Source: Neoceratodus forsteri
Lineage: Eukaryota > Chordata > Ceratodontiformes > Ceratodontidae
Assembly: GCA_016271365.2 (NCBI GenBank)
Contig: CM057450.1
Coordinates: 1,800,176,967-1,800,240,966 of the forward strand
Length of the DNA stretch: 64,000 bases
Direction: 5' to 3'
Both the position numbers and the translations under genes were made by a program. The notes under the pieces were generated by a model, which was given only the letters and a program-made list of their open reading frames with translations, did no database searches and was not told where the DNA came from. The number at the start of each line of letters is the position of its first letter. Positions within the stretch are counted from its first letter, which is position 1. Shown one piece after another: positions 32,176-44,689 of this stretch.

Positions 32176-33794
32176 AATCCATTGCAGTTGACGATTCCGT
32201 GACCCATCCAGGTTTGTTTTTGTGGTGCACTGCAGTGTGTTTTCTCTTTTTTTTCTTTCCAGGGGAAAAGGGGGCCGGGGTGACCGCGAATATCTAACAG
32301 TCCTCCGCTGCCAGCACTGAGCCTTATAGCCAATAAAATGCACCCCTGGCTCCCGAACATGAAACTTCCACCAATTAGGAGAGATAGAATGTGGAGAGAG
32401 GAGCTTGAGAGTGTCTGTGACTGGCTGCATGAGATGGCGTGGAGGGCATGCCTAGGTAGGAGAGGAGACTGTCAGGAGAAGAGGTATCTGTGTTGGTGTG
32501 TGGGCAACAGAGCGAGCAGCGTTTTTCTGCAGGGATGAAGTTTTGTTGTTCGGCCATTAATTTAAAAATAAGTTAACTTTGTCCACTGTCCTGGCATGTC
32601 CGGTTCCTGGAGAGAGAGAGAGACTAGTGTGTGGCTGTGCAGGTCCCAGTCAGTCCTCTAGCAAAGTCAAGCAGCAGTCGTGTAAAGGCAAGTCAGTGGT
32701 CTGGTCATGGTTGGGATCAGCCTGTGACCCAATTGGCTGGGCCTATTGGGCAACTCTCACTCAGCCTCGGTCAGGTTTTCAGAGTTGGCAAGGAGGAGGA
32801 GTGGTAGGTGCATTAGCTCCACTGCGCGAAGTACCAGAGTGGGGACGTGGGTCTGGGTTGGGGACTGACTGTGCAGGTTGGGAGGAGGGAGCACACAGCT
32901 CAAAAAAAACACCGGCACCACCACTGAGCAGAGCAGCAGTGGTAGCCTGAGCCATGGAGCCACCCGGCGCTGAATCTTCAGCCAACAGCTGACTGAACTG
33001 GCAACAGGCTACTACAGTGAGCAAGGTACTGTATGAGATGTGTATGCAAGGCCCACCAGGGCTGGGCAGTGCACAGTAGGAAGGAGGAGGATGGACTCTC
33101 ACAGCCTACTCAGTCTGCCTGTGTGCTGCATGCTAGGCTGGCTTGTCTGGCTGGTTGAGGGCTTGGGGGCACGAGGGCCAAACCTGAAAAGCCAAGGTGA
33201 TCGATCATCGATCTACTGCTGGTGGCTCGGCTGGACTCTCTCTCTGACTATGGTGGCATTGTGAATAAGTCAGACTTCCCACAAGGTCATGGAGCAGGCC
33301 AGGCGCAGTTGGTCAGTTGGTGAGTTCCTACACCCATAGAAGGCTGGAGCACAGAGCATGGTTGGTCGGGTCCAATGGACAATATGTTTCTTGATTGCCA
33401 CTGTAGGAATCAGATAGACTAAATATTAAAGTCCTCACGGCAAGATAAATAATATTTTAAAAAACACATTAGTGTACATGCTGAAAGCCAAGACAAGTTC
33501 AGAAACTGTGTCAGAAAATGTTTTTTTAATATGCATGAATTTTTTTACCTTTAGATTTAAGCTATAGATACATCTCAGTTCTGGTATACCTGGCTCTACC
33601 ATGCTGGTTTGATATTCTTTATGTCAACCGGCATTACGCCAACAGGAATCAAGTTGACCGCAAGTTGCAGTCTACATGATTCCTGTGTGTCTCCCAGTCC
33701 TTTATTTTTATCAGGGCTCTTAGCTCCCCAACCCCCCATATGGGGGCTCTGCCCCCACCCCCCATCATTTGGATTCTCAACTCCAGTCAGAGTT
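32176..33794. other. Unclassified spacer
   Basis: No recognisable gene. Open frames here (for example 32579-32950) have no motif and lie between the two arms of the inverted repeat, so a non-autonomous element interior is possible. Confidence 0.35.
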
Positions 33795-33987
33795 CAGGGT
33801 TTTAAATAATTGATTAGCAGTTTTTTTTCTTGGGACAATGCTAACTGTACAGAAAGTATTTATATAGGTTTTCTAGAAGTGTTATGGTTGTTAAACACAG
33901 TGAGGCAAGTGCTGTGCGTTTTCACAATGTTTTTTGCACTTTTATGAGCAAAACTCTAATCAATTTTTGGAGTTAAATAAATCCCTG
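33795..33987. mobile_element. CAGGG-ended MITE, copy 1
   Basis: 193 bp with inverted ends CAGGGTTTTAAATAATTGATTAGC and GCTAATCAATTTTTGGAGTT...AATCCCTG. A second copy lies at 54200-54410 with the same interior (AGAAAGTATTTATATAG, TTGTTAAACACAGTGAGGCAAG). Flanking duplication is not clear at this copy. Confidence 0.75.
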
Positions 33988-34840
33988 AATTTGATTCAAG
34001 GAGGGGGTGCAGGACCAGGAGACAGTATGACCCTTTCTCAGGCACACCAACCTGTCGGTAGTGTTGATTTTGCCGACAGGTATGTATTTCGCTGAGTTGG
34101 TGTCACCGTAAGGGTGGCATACCAGTATACACTACAGGAGGTATTTCTAGAGGACCTCCCATAAACTGTTTTTAGTCTCACAGATTCTACGACTACTAGT
34201 AAACTAACATATATTGATGGTTAGCTCTGGTTGCAAAAGGGTACCTTCTAGCTCCTCGGGGGTGTTTAAGAAGCCCTACCTATACTGTATTTTAGACTCT
34301 CAGTTCTTTTTCTAAGTAACTAGTATTACTTCTTATTTTTCTATACCATATACTGTTTTACTGCCCTGCTTCAACTTGTTACGTTCAGGGACTTAGTATA
34401 TTTTGTTGTTGTTTTGACTGGTTATTGTGCTTTAGTGGGTCCCTGCTGTGCGTAGATTTGTTTCACTGCACTTTGTATTAGCATTTTAAAGAGCAGCCAG
34501 CTTCTTAGCTGATGCTTCCTAGTTGCTGCTCCCTGCAACATATGCAATACTTCATCTGCCCCAGAGTTGAGGGGCATAAATAATTAGTTTTGTTTCTGAC
34601 CATTTATGATGCTATAATGCTGCCAAATCCCAAATACTAAAAACGGAGTTGCTTCCTGACCGTAGCCCACCAACATGCCCCCGGGTAGGCACATGTAAAC
34701 CCATTTTGTGATGTCAGAAGGTGAAGACTGTGTTTGTGTGCACGTGCCCCATTGATTTGGGGGAGGGGGACTTTTCCATACATTTTATTAACTTTTATAG
34801 TCACAATTTTAATAAAAAAAGATTCAAAGTTAAAAAAGTG
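33988..34840. other. Unclassified spacer
   Basis: A short hairpin CCTGTCGG...CCGACAGG lies near 34051-34080. Nothing else supported. Confidence 0.35.
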
Positions 34841-34859
34841 TGACAAACTATTACATAAT

Positions 34860-35070
34860 CAAATTCAACGATGGTGAAAGTTGAAAAAATTGGTTGAATT
34901 TTCTTCGGTTAGTTGAAGTCACACATTCCAAACTAGTTGAAAAAATCAGTCATAATGTGTGGTAAGTCAGTCATAATTGGTTTTTCAACTGATTCCGGGG
35001 TCTAGGATACACCCCCCAAAAAATGTTTCCTGGTAACCAAAACTGCATGTGAATGCGTTGATTGACAACA
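34860..35070. repeat. Right arm of the 3 kb-spaced inverted repeat
   Basis: The reverse complement of 34985-35060 matches 32053-32120 over about 55 aligned bases with an 11 bp gap. Inside are repeated GTTGAAAAAAT/GTCATAAT blocks. Confidence 0.5.
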
Positions 35071-35409
35071 GTTTACTTGACAGTTTGTCTAAAGAGGGGT
35101 TTGAGCTTTTAATGTTCAGAGTTGTGGTTTTGGGGCATCAGTAATGTGATCAGAGTATTGTTGTTCTACTAGTCTGAGCTGGCGCTGCCATCTGACTGCA
35201 TGGTGTCCAGTGTTGTAGCCAGTTTTGAGTAATTGGTTTCTGCAGGACAAAATGACAGAGTTTCCATGGCTGTGAACTGCAGCCCATCAACTGTCCGGCA
35301 GAGAGAGAGAGAGAAAGTTCCAGCAATCCAAGCAGAGACACAGGACATGTGGCCTAAACAGCAACGAATACGGTGAACCCTTTTTAAGTTGTAGTATTAA
35401 AAAGGTGCA

Positions 35410-36068
35410 TTTAAACAAACTTAAAGTCCTTTATCACAGAATATCCACTCTCTCAACCTCATAGCAAAATTCTGGTTTAATTTGCTACCCTCCCATTTGG
35501 CGGACAGTCTCGCCCCGGACACTCCTTGTGTACTGAGGCACAGAAATGAAAGATCCTTTCTTATACCTTGTCCAACCTTGTCATCTGGCAAATCTGCCTT
35601 CTCCCATCGGCTCCCCAACCTATGAAACAAGCTTACCCCCTCCATTAGAAGTGCACCCTCTTACTTCGCTTGCCGGTCACAGTTACGCCTCCTGCCATCC
35701 CCTGCTGCTGTTCCAGGTGACCTAGCCCCACATCACAGCACTTACAGGTCTCAGCCTACACTGGTGCATTTATTTTTATTATCGCTGTTTCTCCTAGTGC
35801 TTCTAGTCACATGTCTTGGAAATGTTATCTACTTTGTCATTTTACTCTTAACGCTGTTACTCAGGTCCTTTTGTATTTTTATCTCTAAGACCTGTAACCT
35901 GTTGTCTGTTTCTACTGATTTCTGGTTGTGCCACTGCTTGTAATACCATGGTCATATGTTTCACATTCTATGTACTCCTACACCCCCTCCCCCAGGTCGC
36001 ACCTGGAAATGAGCCTTGGCTCAGTGCGCCTATCCCAGTCAACAAATGTTTAAATAAAAGTAAATAAA

Positions 36069-36070
<2 letters not shown>
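35410..36070 (+). pseudogene. L2-like LINE 3' end: C-terminus, 3' UTR and tail
   Basis: A + strand frame at about 35540-35670 reads HRNERSFLIP, then GKSAFSHRLPNLWNKLTPSI. This is the usual C-terminal block of L2-type ORF2 (AFS..AP.LWN.LP..IR). It is followed by about 330 bp of 3' UTR and the tail CACCTGGAAATGAGCCTTGG, CTCAGTGCGCCTATCCC, ending in AAATAAAAGTAAATAAA at about 36068. It shows that the tail found on the SINEs belongs to an L2-type LINE. Confidence 0.7.
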
Positions 36071-36105
<35 letters not shown>

Positions 36106-36118
36106 CTATATATATATT
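36071..36118. repeat. (TA)n microsatellite
   Basis: A dinucleotide tract grown from the end of the L2 tail. Confidence 0.9.
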
Positions 36119-36129
36119 GAGGTTCACTA

Positions 36130-36520
36130 TAAACTTACCACCTCTAACTCATCATTGGACCTTGTATGTAGCGGTAGGGTGGACCTCCCTAACAAGTAGA
36201 AGATTTCACAATCTGTATACTGTACATGGGCTTACAAGATGCTGACCATTGATCTTCCTGGATATATCACTGAGCTCTTTAGTATATCCACTTGCTCTTA
36301 TGGTCTTAGAAAGAGCAACATTCTTCTAGATACACCTAAGCATTCTACACAATATGGAAAGTCTGCGGTCAGTGATATCATACCGGTGGCCTGGAATATG
36401 CTACAAAGCACACTTAAACTTAGCTCCCTGGTTGGGAGAGAGCAATTCAAAGCCCTTATCAGCAATCTAGGTACTGAAGTGTGCTCATGTAAATAGTATA
36501 ATACCTGCCTTATCTCCCCT
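36130..36520 (+). pseudogene. LINE C-terminal fragment (L2/Rex-like)
   Basis: The frame 36239-36496 reads YGLRKSNILLDTPKHSTQYG, then VAWNMLQSTLKLS and FKALISNLG. The order LR.SN.LL.P, AW..L...L, FK..L is the C-terminal pattern of L2-related LINEs. Upstream RT is absent, so it is a 5'-truncated remnant. The exact clade is uncertain. Confidence 0.6.
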
Positions 36521-38410
36521 TAAACAAATTCCCTGAACCTACTAACAGGGCTCTTGGGGATGCAGGTACCTGCATCCTTTACTCACATTTTATGCATAAA
36601 ATCTTTTTTTTAAAGTTCCCAAGATGCTCTTTCCAAACCCTGGGAATCACTTGATTCTATGCTACTGCTCAACTAACAAGAGCCGTTGTTAGTTGAGTTG
36701 TTGCCTAATTTGTTTTAATTCATCCTCTGAAACATAAGGAAAATTTAAATGCCTCCATAGAAACCCTGGCACCCCCAAACGCTCTACAGAATCTTATGTT
36801 ACAAGAAGCAAGGGGTGCAGCTCCCAAGTATTAAAATGGGGACCTCTGAAAAATTTCAGGACTCCCACTTTGGGCCGTGGACCCCCGCCCTTTTTTTTTT
36901 TAAAGCCATTCCTGAATCCCCAAACACAAATCCTACCAAGAACCCTGCTACCAAGTTATCAAAGATGTCTCTTACATGAACTTTACTGTACACCTATGTC
37001 AGCCCTTTGGTAGTCTGCTCTACTTTCTTGTGATAGCAGTCGTACTCTATATTGCTCTGTTTTGCTATTGTAACTGAAACTAATAGCTTTATATATATCT
37101 ATTTGTGTATTATATCCTTGTAATATACAGATCTTTAAAATAATAACATCGAAAATTATGCAAAAAAAGTTGTAATACATAGCCAGCTTCCCAATAATAC
37201 CACACTTCACTCCCAGTAATACCACACTTCACTCCCAATAATACCATCGTTTGAGTGCCGTAATACTATTGTTCCGAGGTTAGAATGATAGTATTATTAC
37301 TCCTAAGGAAAAGCGCAGGTGCAGCCTGACAGCTTGCGCAGACCGCAAACATGCTATTTCATCCGCCAGCACGAAGTATTTCAAAACCAGCTGCACAGTC
37401 ACTGAATGTTACCTTACTTTTCGGTGGCATATTCGGAGGGAAAAAACAGCTCTTTTTTGAAAATAAAAAAATATTCACAGTTATACGTTCGGTTCAACTT
37501 TTACTAAATTTTGCCTGTTACTGTTAAAACAAACTGTTTCTAGCACTTTCTCATTCAGGTTTTCAGAAAAAACTCGCTACTTCCTGATTCTTCGCTCAAC
37601 ATGTTAGCCTGCACAACACTTCAGCAGGTAAGACTTCACCAGCTTCTCTCATCCATATATTACAAAAAAGAAAAAATAGGTTACAGTGACTTACTCGGCT
37701 GAAATTCCATCTCAAGGTTCTTTCTGGAGATATAGAAACCTCTTGAGCTTCACTCGCAAGGTTATCTATGTCCCCAGAACCTCTCAGTGGAATTATAGCC
37801 TTGTCATTCACTGTAACCTATCTATTATTCTATTTGTATTTCTTTTTTGTGTTCTTTGTTTATCCACCTTCCTGCCTTCGGCCTCCACTCCTTCAGACTG
37901 CTCATACCTTCCGGACCTACCGCTCCCGGATCTGCCCCTAGAGTGCTTCTTCTCTTTTTCCCCTCGCTCCTATCCTGCACAGCGGGGTATTTCCTGGGAA
38001 TTGGTGGTCTCTTAGGTGGAGCAGTCTTCATCTAGGACTACCGAAGGGATTTTTCCGTTTTTTTTCTGTATTCCCTTCAACCCTGCCCCCTGGGACACTG
38101 GCACAAGGACTAACGTCCACAGAGACAACGTGCAGACGCACGTCTCTCTCAAGCGCTTGACAGCGTCCCCCCCACCCCGACTCCGTGAATGGAGCCACAA
38201 GCTCCCTTGAGCACCAGTACTCCCACTGGCTTTCTCAGGGTTGGTAACCCGCCCCTGAGGGAGGAGAGCATCCGTTTGGATGCTCGATCCTCCCTCCCCC
38301 GCCGACCCGAGTCCATTCCTGAACCCGGGTCGCTGGCATGGCGCGAGGTGTGGCGTCCAGCGCCTCAACCCTCAGCGCCACCGGGCTGGCTTATTTGTAT
38401 TTCTTACTGT
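36521..38410. other. Unclassified spacer with short tandem block
   Basis: At 37195-37250 CCCARTAATACCACACTTCACT is repeated about three times. It is followed by an imperfect inverted pair (GTAATACTATTG, AGTATTATTAC; 37258-37300). A more GC-rich stretch (37860-38350) has no recognisable motif. No gene is supported. Confidence 0.4.
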
Positions 38411-38823
38411 ATTATAAATCCTCTGAGGCCGGGAGATCAGAGGGCTGTGGGTTCAGTTCCCACATCTGGCACTTGGGTTAATATCCCAGTACTGACACTG
38501 TAGTGCAGCATAAGAGGGGTGCTGCACTTCTGAGGTGCCGTCTTTCGGATGAGATGTTAAACCGAGGTCCCATCTGCCTGGACTGGTGATGGTTCAGGTG
38601 GATGTTAAAGATCCCATGGCATTTATCGAAAAGAGTAGGGAAATTTCCCTGGTGTCCTGGCCAAATTTCTCTCATTCACTAAAAATACCACCAACAGCTC
38701 AATCTGGTTCAAGGGCAGTTGGCATTCATCTGTATCCCTCTCCCCCCGGGTCGTGCCTGAAAAAAGGCAGAATTTGCCTAGTCCACTTACCCGGTTAACA
38801 AAAACTAAATAAAATAAATAAAT
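38411..38823 (+). repeat. tRNA-derived SINE, 5'-truncated copy
   Basis: Starting CCTCTGAGGCCGGGAGATCA, it matches the copy at 61138-61567 almost throughout: B-box GGTTCAGTTCCCAC, central domain with TTTCGGATGAGATGTTAAACC and GATCCCATGGCA, and the L2-like tail TGCCTGAAAAAAGGCA...ACCCGGTTAAC with (AATA)n. The A-box half of the tRNA head is missing. Confidence 0.8.
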
Positions 38824-40210
38824 TTGTATTTTTTTTATCCTTTTATTTCTTACTGTGTTAGAATTCAGTATTCCTGGCCTACCCAGGACCTTCTTATGAA
38901 TGAGCTTGCTCAGTGGAGTTTTTCCTGGTAAATGAAATATAGTGAGCTGAGGTAGTATGTGTAAGTCCATTCATGGGTACCGAATGGTAGCGTCCATCCA
39001 AAAGCAATCGTGTGCACTAATCTACAGTGACTGCCTGCTTAGTAATTACTATATGTGGTAATTGGCATGCAACTAACAAAATCGCTAGATTACACAGTTT
39101 GGGTTTTAACTTCCATATGTGCCTGGTGCTGCAGGATTTACAGATCTTCTGCATTACTCTTGCATCACAGTTGGATGCCTTGTAAGCACTGCAGACTCTA
39201 ATATAAGTGAGGGTTGGCTTTATTAGACCCAAAACTTCAGCTGCAAGTATTAAATTTAATACAGTAATTAAAGTGCTGTTCTGGTCAGCTTTCCTTTACT
39301 TTCATTCCTGACAATTGCTGGAATTCAGAAGAAACCTCACCCACCATGTCCTGGCGTAGTAGAAAGGCTGATGCTGCAGACAGACACCCAACAGATAGAC
39401 CTATCTTCAACCTACAACTGTGGATTCACATTGCTTGTCTGCTTGGGTTCTGTGCTGCTGGCTGAATGGAAGCTTGTGGCTTGTTTTATCTCTGAGTCAG
39501 GCAGATGAAATGTTTTCTCTCTCTCTCTCTCCCCCCCCCTCCCTTTCTCGCTCTGTCTCTCTTCCTCATTCACTCAGCCTTCGCTACTGCATGACTATAT
39601 GGCTTACTGTTGCTTGAGCTGGATGTGCTGGTCAGGGTTGTTTCTTTTTCTTTTCATTTCTTTCTTTCATTCTTTCCTTCTTCACCAGCCCCTTCAGTTG
39701 GGACAAAGGAAGTGCAGTGGGGAAGGGAGAGAGCGAGAGAGAGAATTGTGCGGTGGGGAGGAGGAAGGGGAGAAGAAGAAAACACATTGTAGTAAATGGG
39801 AGGAAGTAGAGAGATTTTCAGGAAGATGTGCTTCAATTCCATTACTTCATAACAACAAAAGCTGTGCTGCATTAGGAATTCCAGTCACAGACCCCTTTTT
39901 CTGATAACAGTATGTCAGCATTGCGTCATGATACAATGCAGCTGTAAAAATTACACTGTGGGAAGAAAGCTGTGCTGTACTGCTTGACGTCCCTCTTTTT
40001 ACAGGACTGGTGATGGGAAGATAGTTGTTTCCTAGCTTGCTTTTATCACATGGACTTAAGGAGTTATTGCTTATGGATTAGTTAACACATTTCAGTAATG
40101 TCACTATTTTATGATGTCATACGCTTTAGAAGGGTCGGCAGAGGTTGAAGTGACTTCCCAACATGTTTTCAGAATTTATTAGCACCTGCATTTACACAAT
40201 TAAATAGTAC
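38824..40210. other. Unclassified spacer
   Basis: A (CT)n tract at 39511-39535 runs into C/T-rich sequence and a nearby GA-rich stretch (39715-39785). No gene supported. Confidence 0.4.
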
Positions 40211-40214
40211 AATA

Positions 40215-40640
40215 TGATTAAAAGCTACTTACACTGCACTTCTATGCAAGGAGGTTTTATATACAAGGAATGGTACTAAGGCCATGGAAATATAAGGATA
40301 CAGCGGAGAGAGAAAGAGGGTGAAGGTTCTGTGGGTTGGCCTGGAGATAGGATCCAGGGCCTTTATACGTGAGGGAGTGGTGTACTGGCCACCAACACGG
40401 GAAGAAATTGGACAGGATTTGGGGGGAGTGCATAGACAAAATGACAAGCAAAGGGGAAGTTTTATGTGGGACTTTAATCTGCCGGATATGGACTGGAACA
40501 TCCAGGCTATAGCTACAACAGCAGGGTCATGCTAGACTCCCTGCAAGGGGCATTTCTCAGGGAGCTGGATACAGATCCCATTAGAGATGAGGAAGTACTG
40601 GATCTGGAACTTACAAAAAAGGACAGCATCACAGCCACTG
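40215..40640 (+). pseudogene. CR1-type LINE endonuclease fragment
   Basis: The frame 40320-40535 contains VYWPPTREEIGQDL and, about 20 codons on, WDFNLPDMDWN, the GDFN.PD..W block of a CR1 endonuclease with Gly changed to Trp. The next frame continues LRELDTDPIRDEEVLDLELT. It resembles CR1 but diverges from the copies at 28-31 kb. It is bounded on the right by a poly-C/pyrimidine-rich stretch at about 40700. Confidence 0.65.
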
Positions 40641-41104
40641 CGTTAGGAATCAGTGTACCATTCCCCTTCCTCACACATCTTAGCAAGCTGCCTTTTCCTA
40701 CCACCCCCCCCCCCCCAGGAACCTGCTCCCATATTCTGTCTGCTTTTCCTGCCCTGTCATGGCCCTTAGATACCACATATGGCACCTTCCTGGTCCCACC
40801 CTTCTCTGTCAGCCCACCTCCTGACTCTGCCTTCCACCTTTTATCCACCTCTTGAAATCTCCTCTCTGTACTTTGCTGTGACACAGGCAGACTTCTGTCA
40901 GGTTGCTACAACACCTCATCCGGCAGTAAGCACTTTACTGCATACTTGTTATATTATACTGTATTTACATTATGCTTCTCATGGCCAATTAGTAATTACT
41001 GTCTGTTGTACTTCCTCCAGTAGTTGTTGCCTGTTAGCACTCCTGTGCCGTTCAGCCTAAACTGTCACTGAATTCCTCACTGATGTGTCTTTATTGTACT
41101 GTTA

Positions 41105-41915
41105 ATAGTATTATATAAAAGTAATATTGCAGCAGAAAAGGACCATCTTGGTCCATCTAGTCTGCCCATTACCCACCTGCCCCCTACTTGTCTCCACTTC
41201 TCAGGAATATTTTCCTCTGCCCACTAGCCAACCCCTTGTGTCTGTCCTAGCTCTCTTGAATTCCTCTACTGTTTCTGCATATACCACCTCATTAGGTAAT
41301 CTGTTCTAGGGTGCCAACACCCTCTCAGTGAAATAACATCTCCTTACATTGCTCTTAAATCTTTCCCCTTCCAATCTTAGATTATGACCTCTTGTTTTAA
41401 CTCATACTTTCCTTTTGAAAAATCCATTTTCATCACTTTAGTTATTCCCTTCATATAATGTACTTAAACGTCTTTATCAGGTCACTTCTACCTCTTCTAA
41501 CCTCCAGTGGGTATAGATTGAATTGTCTTCATCTAGCCTTGTATGGTTTTGCTGCTCTTCTCTGAACCCTCTCCAACCCATCTGTATCCTTTTTTTAAAT
41601 AAGGCCTCCAGAACTGTACCCCATACTCCAGGTGCGGTCTGATCATGGTCTTGTATAAAGGCATCAGCAATTCCTTCTTCTTACTTGTTAAACCCCTTGC
41701 TATGCATGCCGTTATTCTATTAGCATTACCTACTGCCTTACTACATTAGTCTCCTACCTTAAGGTTGTTTGAGATTATAATCCCCTGGTCCCTTTCCTGT
41801 TCTGTTTGCTTTATTGGTTCTCCCCCAGTGAGTACTCGGTCGGTGGATTTTTACACCGCACATGCATCACTGCACACTTCTTATCATTAAACTTCAGTGG
41901 ACAAATGTCCTAACA
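41105..41915 (-). pseudogene. CR1 LINE (older subfamily), 3' part
   Basis: On the - strand this is the CR1 C-terminus and 3' UTR, with the terminal CCATCTTGGTCCATCTAGTCTGCCC block at 41140-41166. Sequence comparison with the 49-50.5 kb copy shows it stops at the point equivalent to KKCKVMHLG and resumes at 44245. The intervening 2.3 kb is a later insertion. Confidence 0.65.
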
Positions 41916-43529
41916 TAGGTTCATAGAAGTTCACGAGCACAGTAGGTACAAAGCCTTTTATTGGACTCTCCACCCATATGCCTTATAGGTGGATTTCAAA
42001 CTTTTTATCCTCCATAAAGTCCTCCAGATTTTGCTTAACAATTGTTATATTCCTGCTATTAACAACACTATCTGGCAAAGTGTTCCTCATTCCTATCACT
42101 CTCTTGGTATAGAATCGACTTTGTTTGATTAAGGAAACTTTGCACCAATAAGTTTATAACTGTGACTCCTAGTTGATTTAGTGCTAGTGAATGATGTTAA
42201 TCCTATTGTTTTTAGATAGTCATCAGCTAATGTTTTATATGTGAGGCATAAATTTCCCTTATCTGTCAGTATTTAGCAGAGTAGAGTTTGTTTTCTTAGT
42301 CTGTTGTCATAACTAGTATGTTTTAAAGAATTAACGTAGATTTTCTAAAAAAGTTAAACACCTTCAACTAATTTCAGACTCCTAATAGATGTTGGAGCAC
42401 AAAATTGGGAGCAGTACTTCAAATGTAGACGTACCAGACTAGTATAGAGTGGCACAATTACTTCAGGGTCTCTACTTTTGATATTACCCAAAACTGAGCC
42501 CACAATGTTATTACATTTTTAATATTAATTATGGTGTTTATACCAATGGTTAAGTTGTTAGAGATTATAACTCCCAAATCTTTTTCCTCAATAATATTTT
42601 TAAGTGGTATATTGTTCAAATTATAATCAATGAGCATATTGTTCCTACCCAGGTGTAAGACTTTACATTTGTCCTCATTAAAAAACATTTTGTATGAATT
42701 TGCCCATGATGTTAAACTGTTTAGTTGAGTTTGCGGGAGAAGCACATTGGATATTGAATTTACAAGACTACCAATCTTACAATTGCTTGCGTACTTGGAT
42801 ATCCATATTTTGTCAGCAGCAGACATTGTGGACACTAAAATGTTAAAAAGAATGGGTCCCATTAGTCACCACACCCTCGTCAGACAGATGACCTTTCACT
42901 GATGCTTTCTGGGTCCTATTTTCCAGCCATGATTGTATCCAGTTTATGATGTTGGGATGTATGTTAATTCTCATTAGTTCTTGTAACAAGATTTTATGTG
43001 AGACTCTATCAAACGCCTTAGCAAAGTCCAAAAATACCACATCTACCGGTATACCCTTGTCCAAGGCATCGCTAACTGGCTCAAAGAATTGTAAAAGATT
43101 AGTTTGACAGGACCTCCCAGGCACAAAATCATGCTGAAAAAGTTCAGTGTTATTATTTTTATCTATATGATTAATAATATGTGTTTTGAGTAATCTTTCC
43201 ATTATGTTATCTATGACAAGTTAGGCCTATCGGACGATAATTACTAGGGTCATGTTTGTCACCTCGCTTATGTATAGGAATCACAATAGCTTCTTTCCAA
43301 ATCTTAATAACTTTGCCTTCATTAATAGATACTTTAAAGAGAGTTGTTAACGGTTCGGAGATTGTCTGTCTAATTTCTTGTAGAAGTCTGGGTGGGATTC
43401 TGTCAAGATCTGCCGAGCTGTTTGTTTTCAATGTTTTTATTATTTTGTCAACCACACTTCTACAGAAAACAGGATGATTGTTTTCATTTTCAGATATTGG
43501 AGTTCTAATACATTCCTTCTTTTCAAATA
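41916..43529 (-). pseudogene. L3/CR1-like LINE, 3' and RT part, inserted in CR1
   Basis: Frames on the - strand: 43455-43207 (VDKIIKTLKTNSSADLDRIP, AIVIPIHKRGDK), 43202-42843 ([28 protein letters not shown]) and 42862-42458 (FNEDKCKVLHLG, EEKDLGVII). The catalytic box reads KYASN rather than YADD, so it is dead. The element is AT-rich and distinct from the CR1 copies. Its 5' portion continues beyond the Tigger insertion to about 44240 (VLNEQFLKVF). Confidence 0.75.
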
Positions 43530-44210
43530 CAGTAGAACCTCAGAGTTACGAACCTCAGTATTACGGACTGACCGGTTAACCAACCCCCCTCCCCCCCGGC
43601 AGCAATAAATTGTAACACCTGTGGCTCACCTTACAAAAGGCATTAATAGCAAGCATTTGTTAAATGTTAGTGTTAACATTGTGTTAACCATGGCAGTCAG
43701 CATTAAGAGAAAGCGAGTCACTCTGTACGTAGAAATCAAGCTTGAAATAATTAACAAAAATAGAATGCGGTGTCAGCCTGAGCAGTGTTGCGCAAGAATA
43801 CAGGATTGGATTTGCTACACATATGTCTGCAAGCAGCTTTCAATAAAGGATGTTGTTTATGTAAGTGCTAAATCCTGGGGTGAGATAAGTGCTGAATGTT
43901 TAAAATGGTCGTGGAACAAGTTAAGGCCGTTTTGAAGATGCAAGTGACCAGGAGCATCTGGAGAACTGTGATGTCCTGAAGCGAGTCATATGCATTTCAC
44001 CAAATAGACAGCCCTGCTGGCAATAAGTGAGAAGGAACAGAAGGACTGGCTCAGAGCTGATCAAGAGGAAACTGGTGACGAGATTTTGTCTGAAAAGAAC
44101 ATGACCTGGTGCATTTATTAATTATATTTTTTGGTTTTTAGAGTTACGGAATTTTCAGAGTTATGAACACCCCTCATTCCCATGGTGTTCATAACTCTGC
44201 GGTTCTACTG
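43530..44210 (+). mobile_element. Tigger/pogo-type DNA transposon, deleted copy
   Basis: 681 bp with 24 bp inverted ends (CAGTAGAACCTCAGAGTTACG... against its complement ending CTGCGGTTCTACTG, 22 of 24 matching) and TA on both sides (43528-43529, 44211-44212). The frame 43621-43935 starts, after an upstream stretch, with MAVSIKRKRVTLYVEIKLEI, the CENP-B/pogo-type N-terminal DNA-binding helix region. The catalytic DDE part is absent. The surrounding LINE frame resumes on the far side, confirming insertion. Confidence 0.85.
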
Positions 44211-44540
44211 TACTTTTAGGAATTGTTCATTAAGTACCCTGGCTGTAGCCATTTCACCACTTCTCTAGGGTGCTCAGATCTCTCCTCATGGCCACAATCC
44301 CTCCTGCTATGTCAAACCTATTATATAACTTTGCATCATCAGCAAAAAGACACACTTTCTTTTCAAGTCCCACTGATATATCACTGCTATATATTTTAAA
44401 AAGGATTGGTCCCAGTACTGACCCCCTGAGGAACACCACTCGTCACCCTCATTATCCTAGAATGTACACCATTTACCACCACCCTCTGACTTCTGTCTTT
44501 CAGCCAGTTTTCCTCCCACCTAGATATTTTCTGTCCTACC
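44211..44540 (-). pseudogene. L3-like LINE 5' stub and CR1 RT fragment
   Basis: 44213-44240 completes the L3-like LINE (VLNEQFLKVF across the Tigger). From about 44245 the older CR1 resumes. The frame 44439-44254 reads GSVLGPILFKIYSSDISVG, then [15 protein letters not shown] with an intact FADD, and the sequence runs on to about 44540. Confidence 0.7.
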
Positions 44541-44655
44541 CCAGTTCTGCTGTTCTGCTTGTACTCCCCTACCCACTTCCTCTAGGCCACACCTGGAAAA
44601 GAGCATTGGCTCAGTGTGCCCTTCCCAGTTACAGATTTTTCAATAAATAATTAAA
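44541..44655 (+). repeat. L2/SINE tail fragment
   Basis: CACACCTGGAAAAGAGCATTGG, CTCAGTGTGCCCTTCCCAGTT and a TTCAATAAATAA end match the L2 tail at 35990-36070. Only the 3' end of the element is present. Confidence 0.6.
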
Positions 44656-44689
44656 TCAGTAACCAGTGGGTAGCCTGCTGGGTACAAGT

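Noticed and set aside
32579..32950. A 123-codon + strand frame.
   Set aside because: No motif, low-complexity Gly/Ser/Trp composition, and it lies in unclassified repeat interior.
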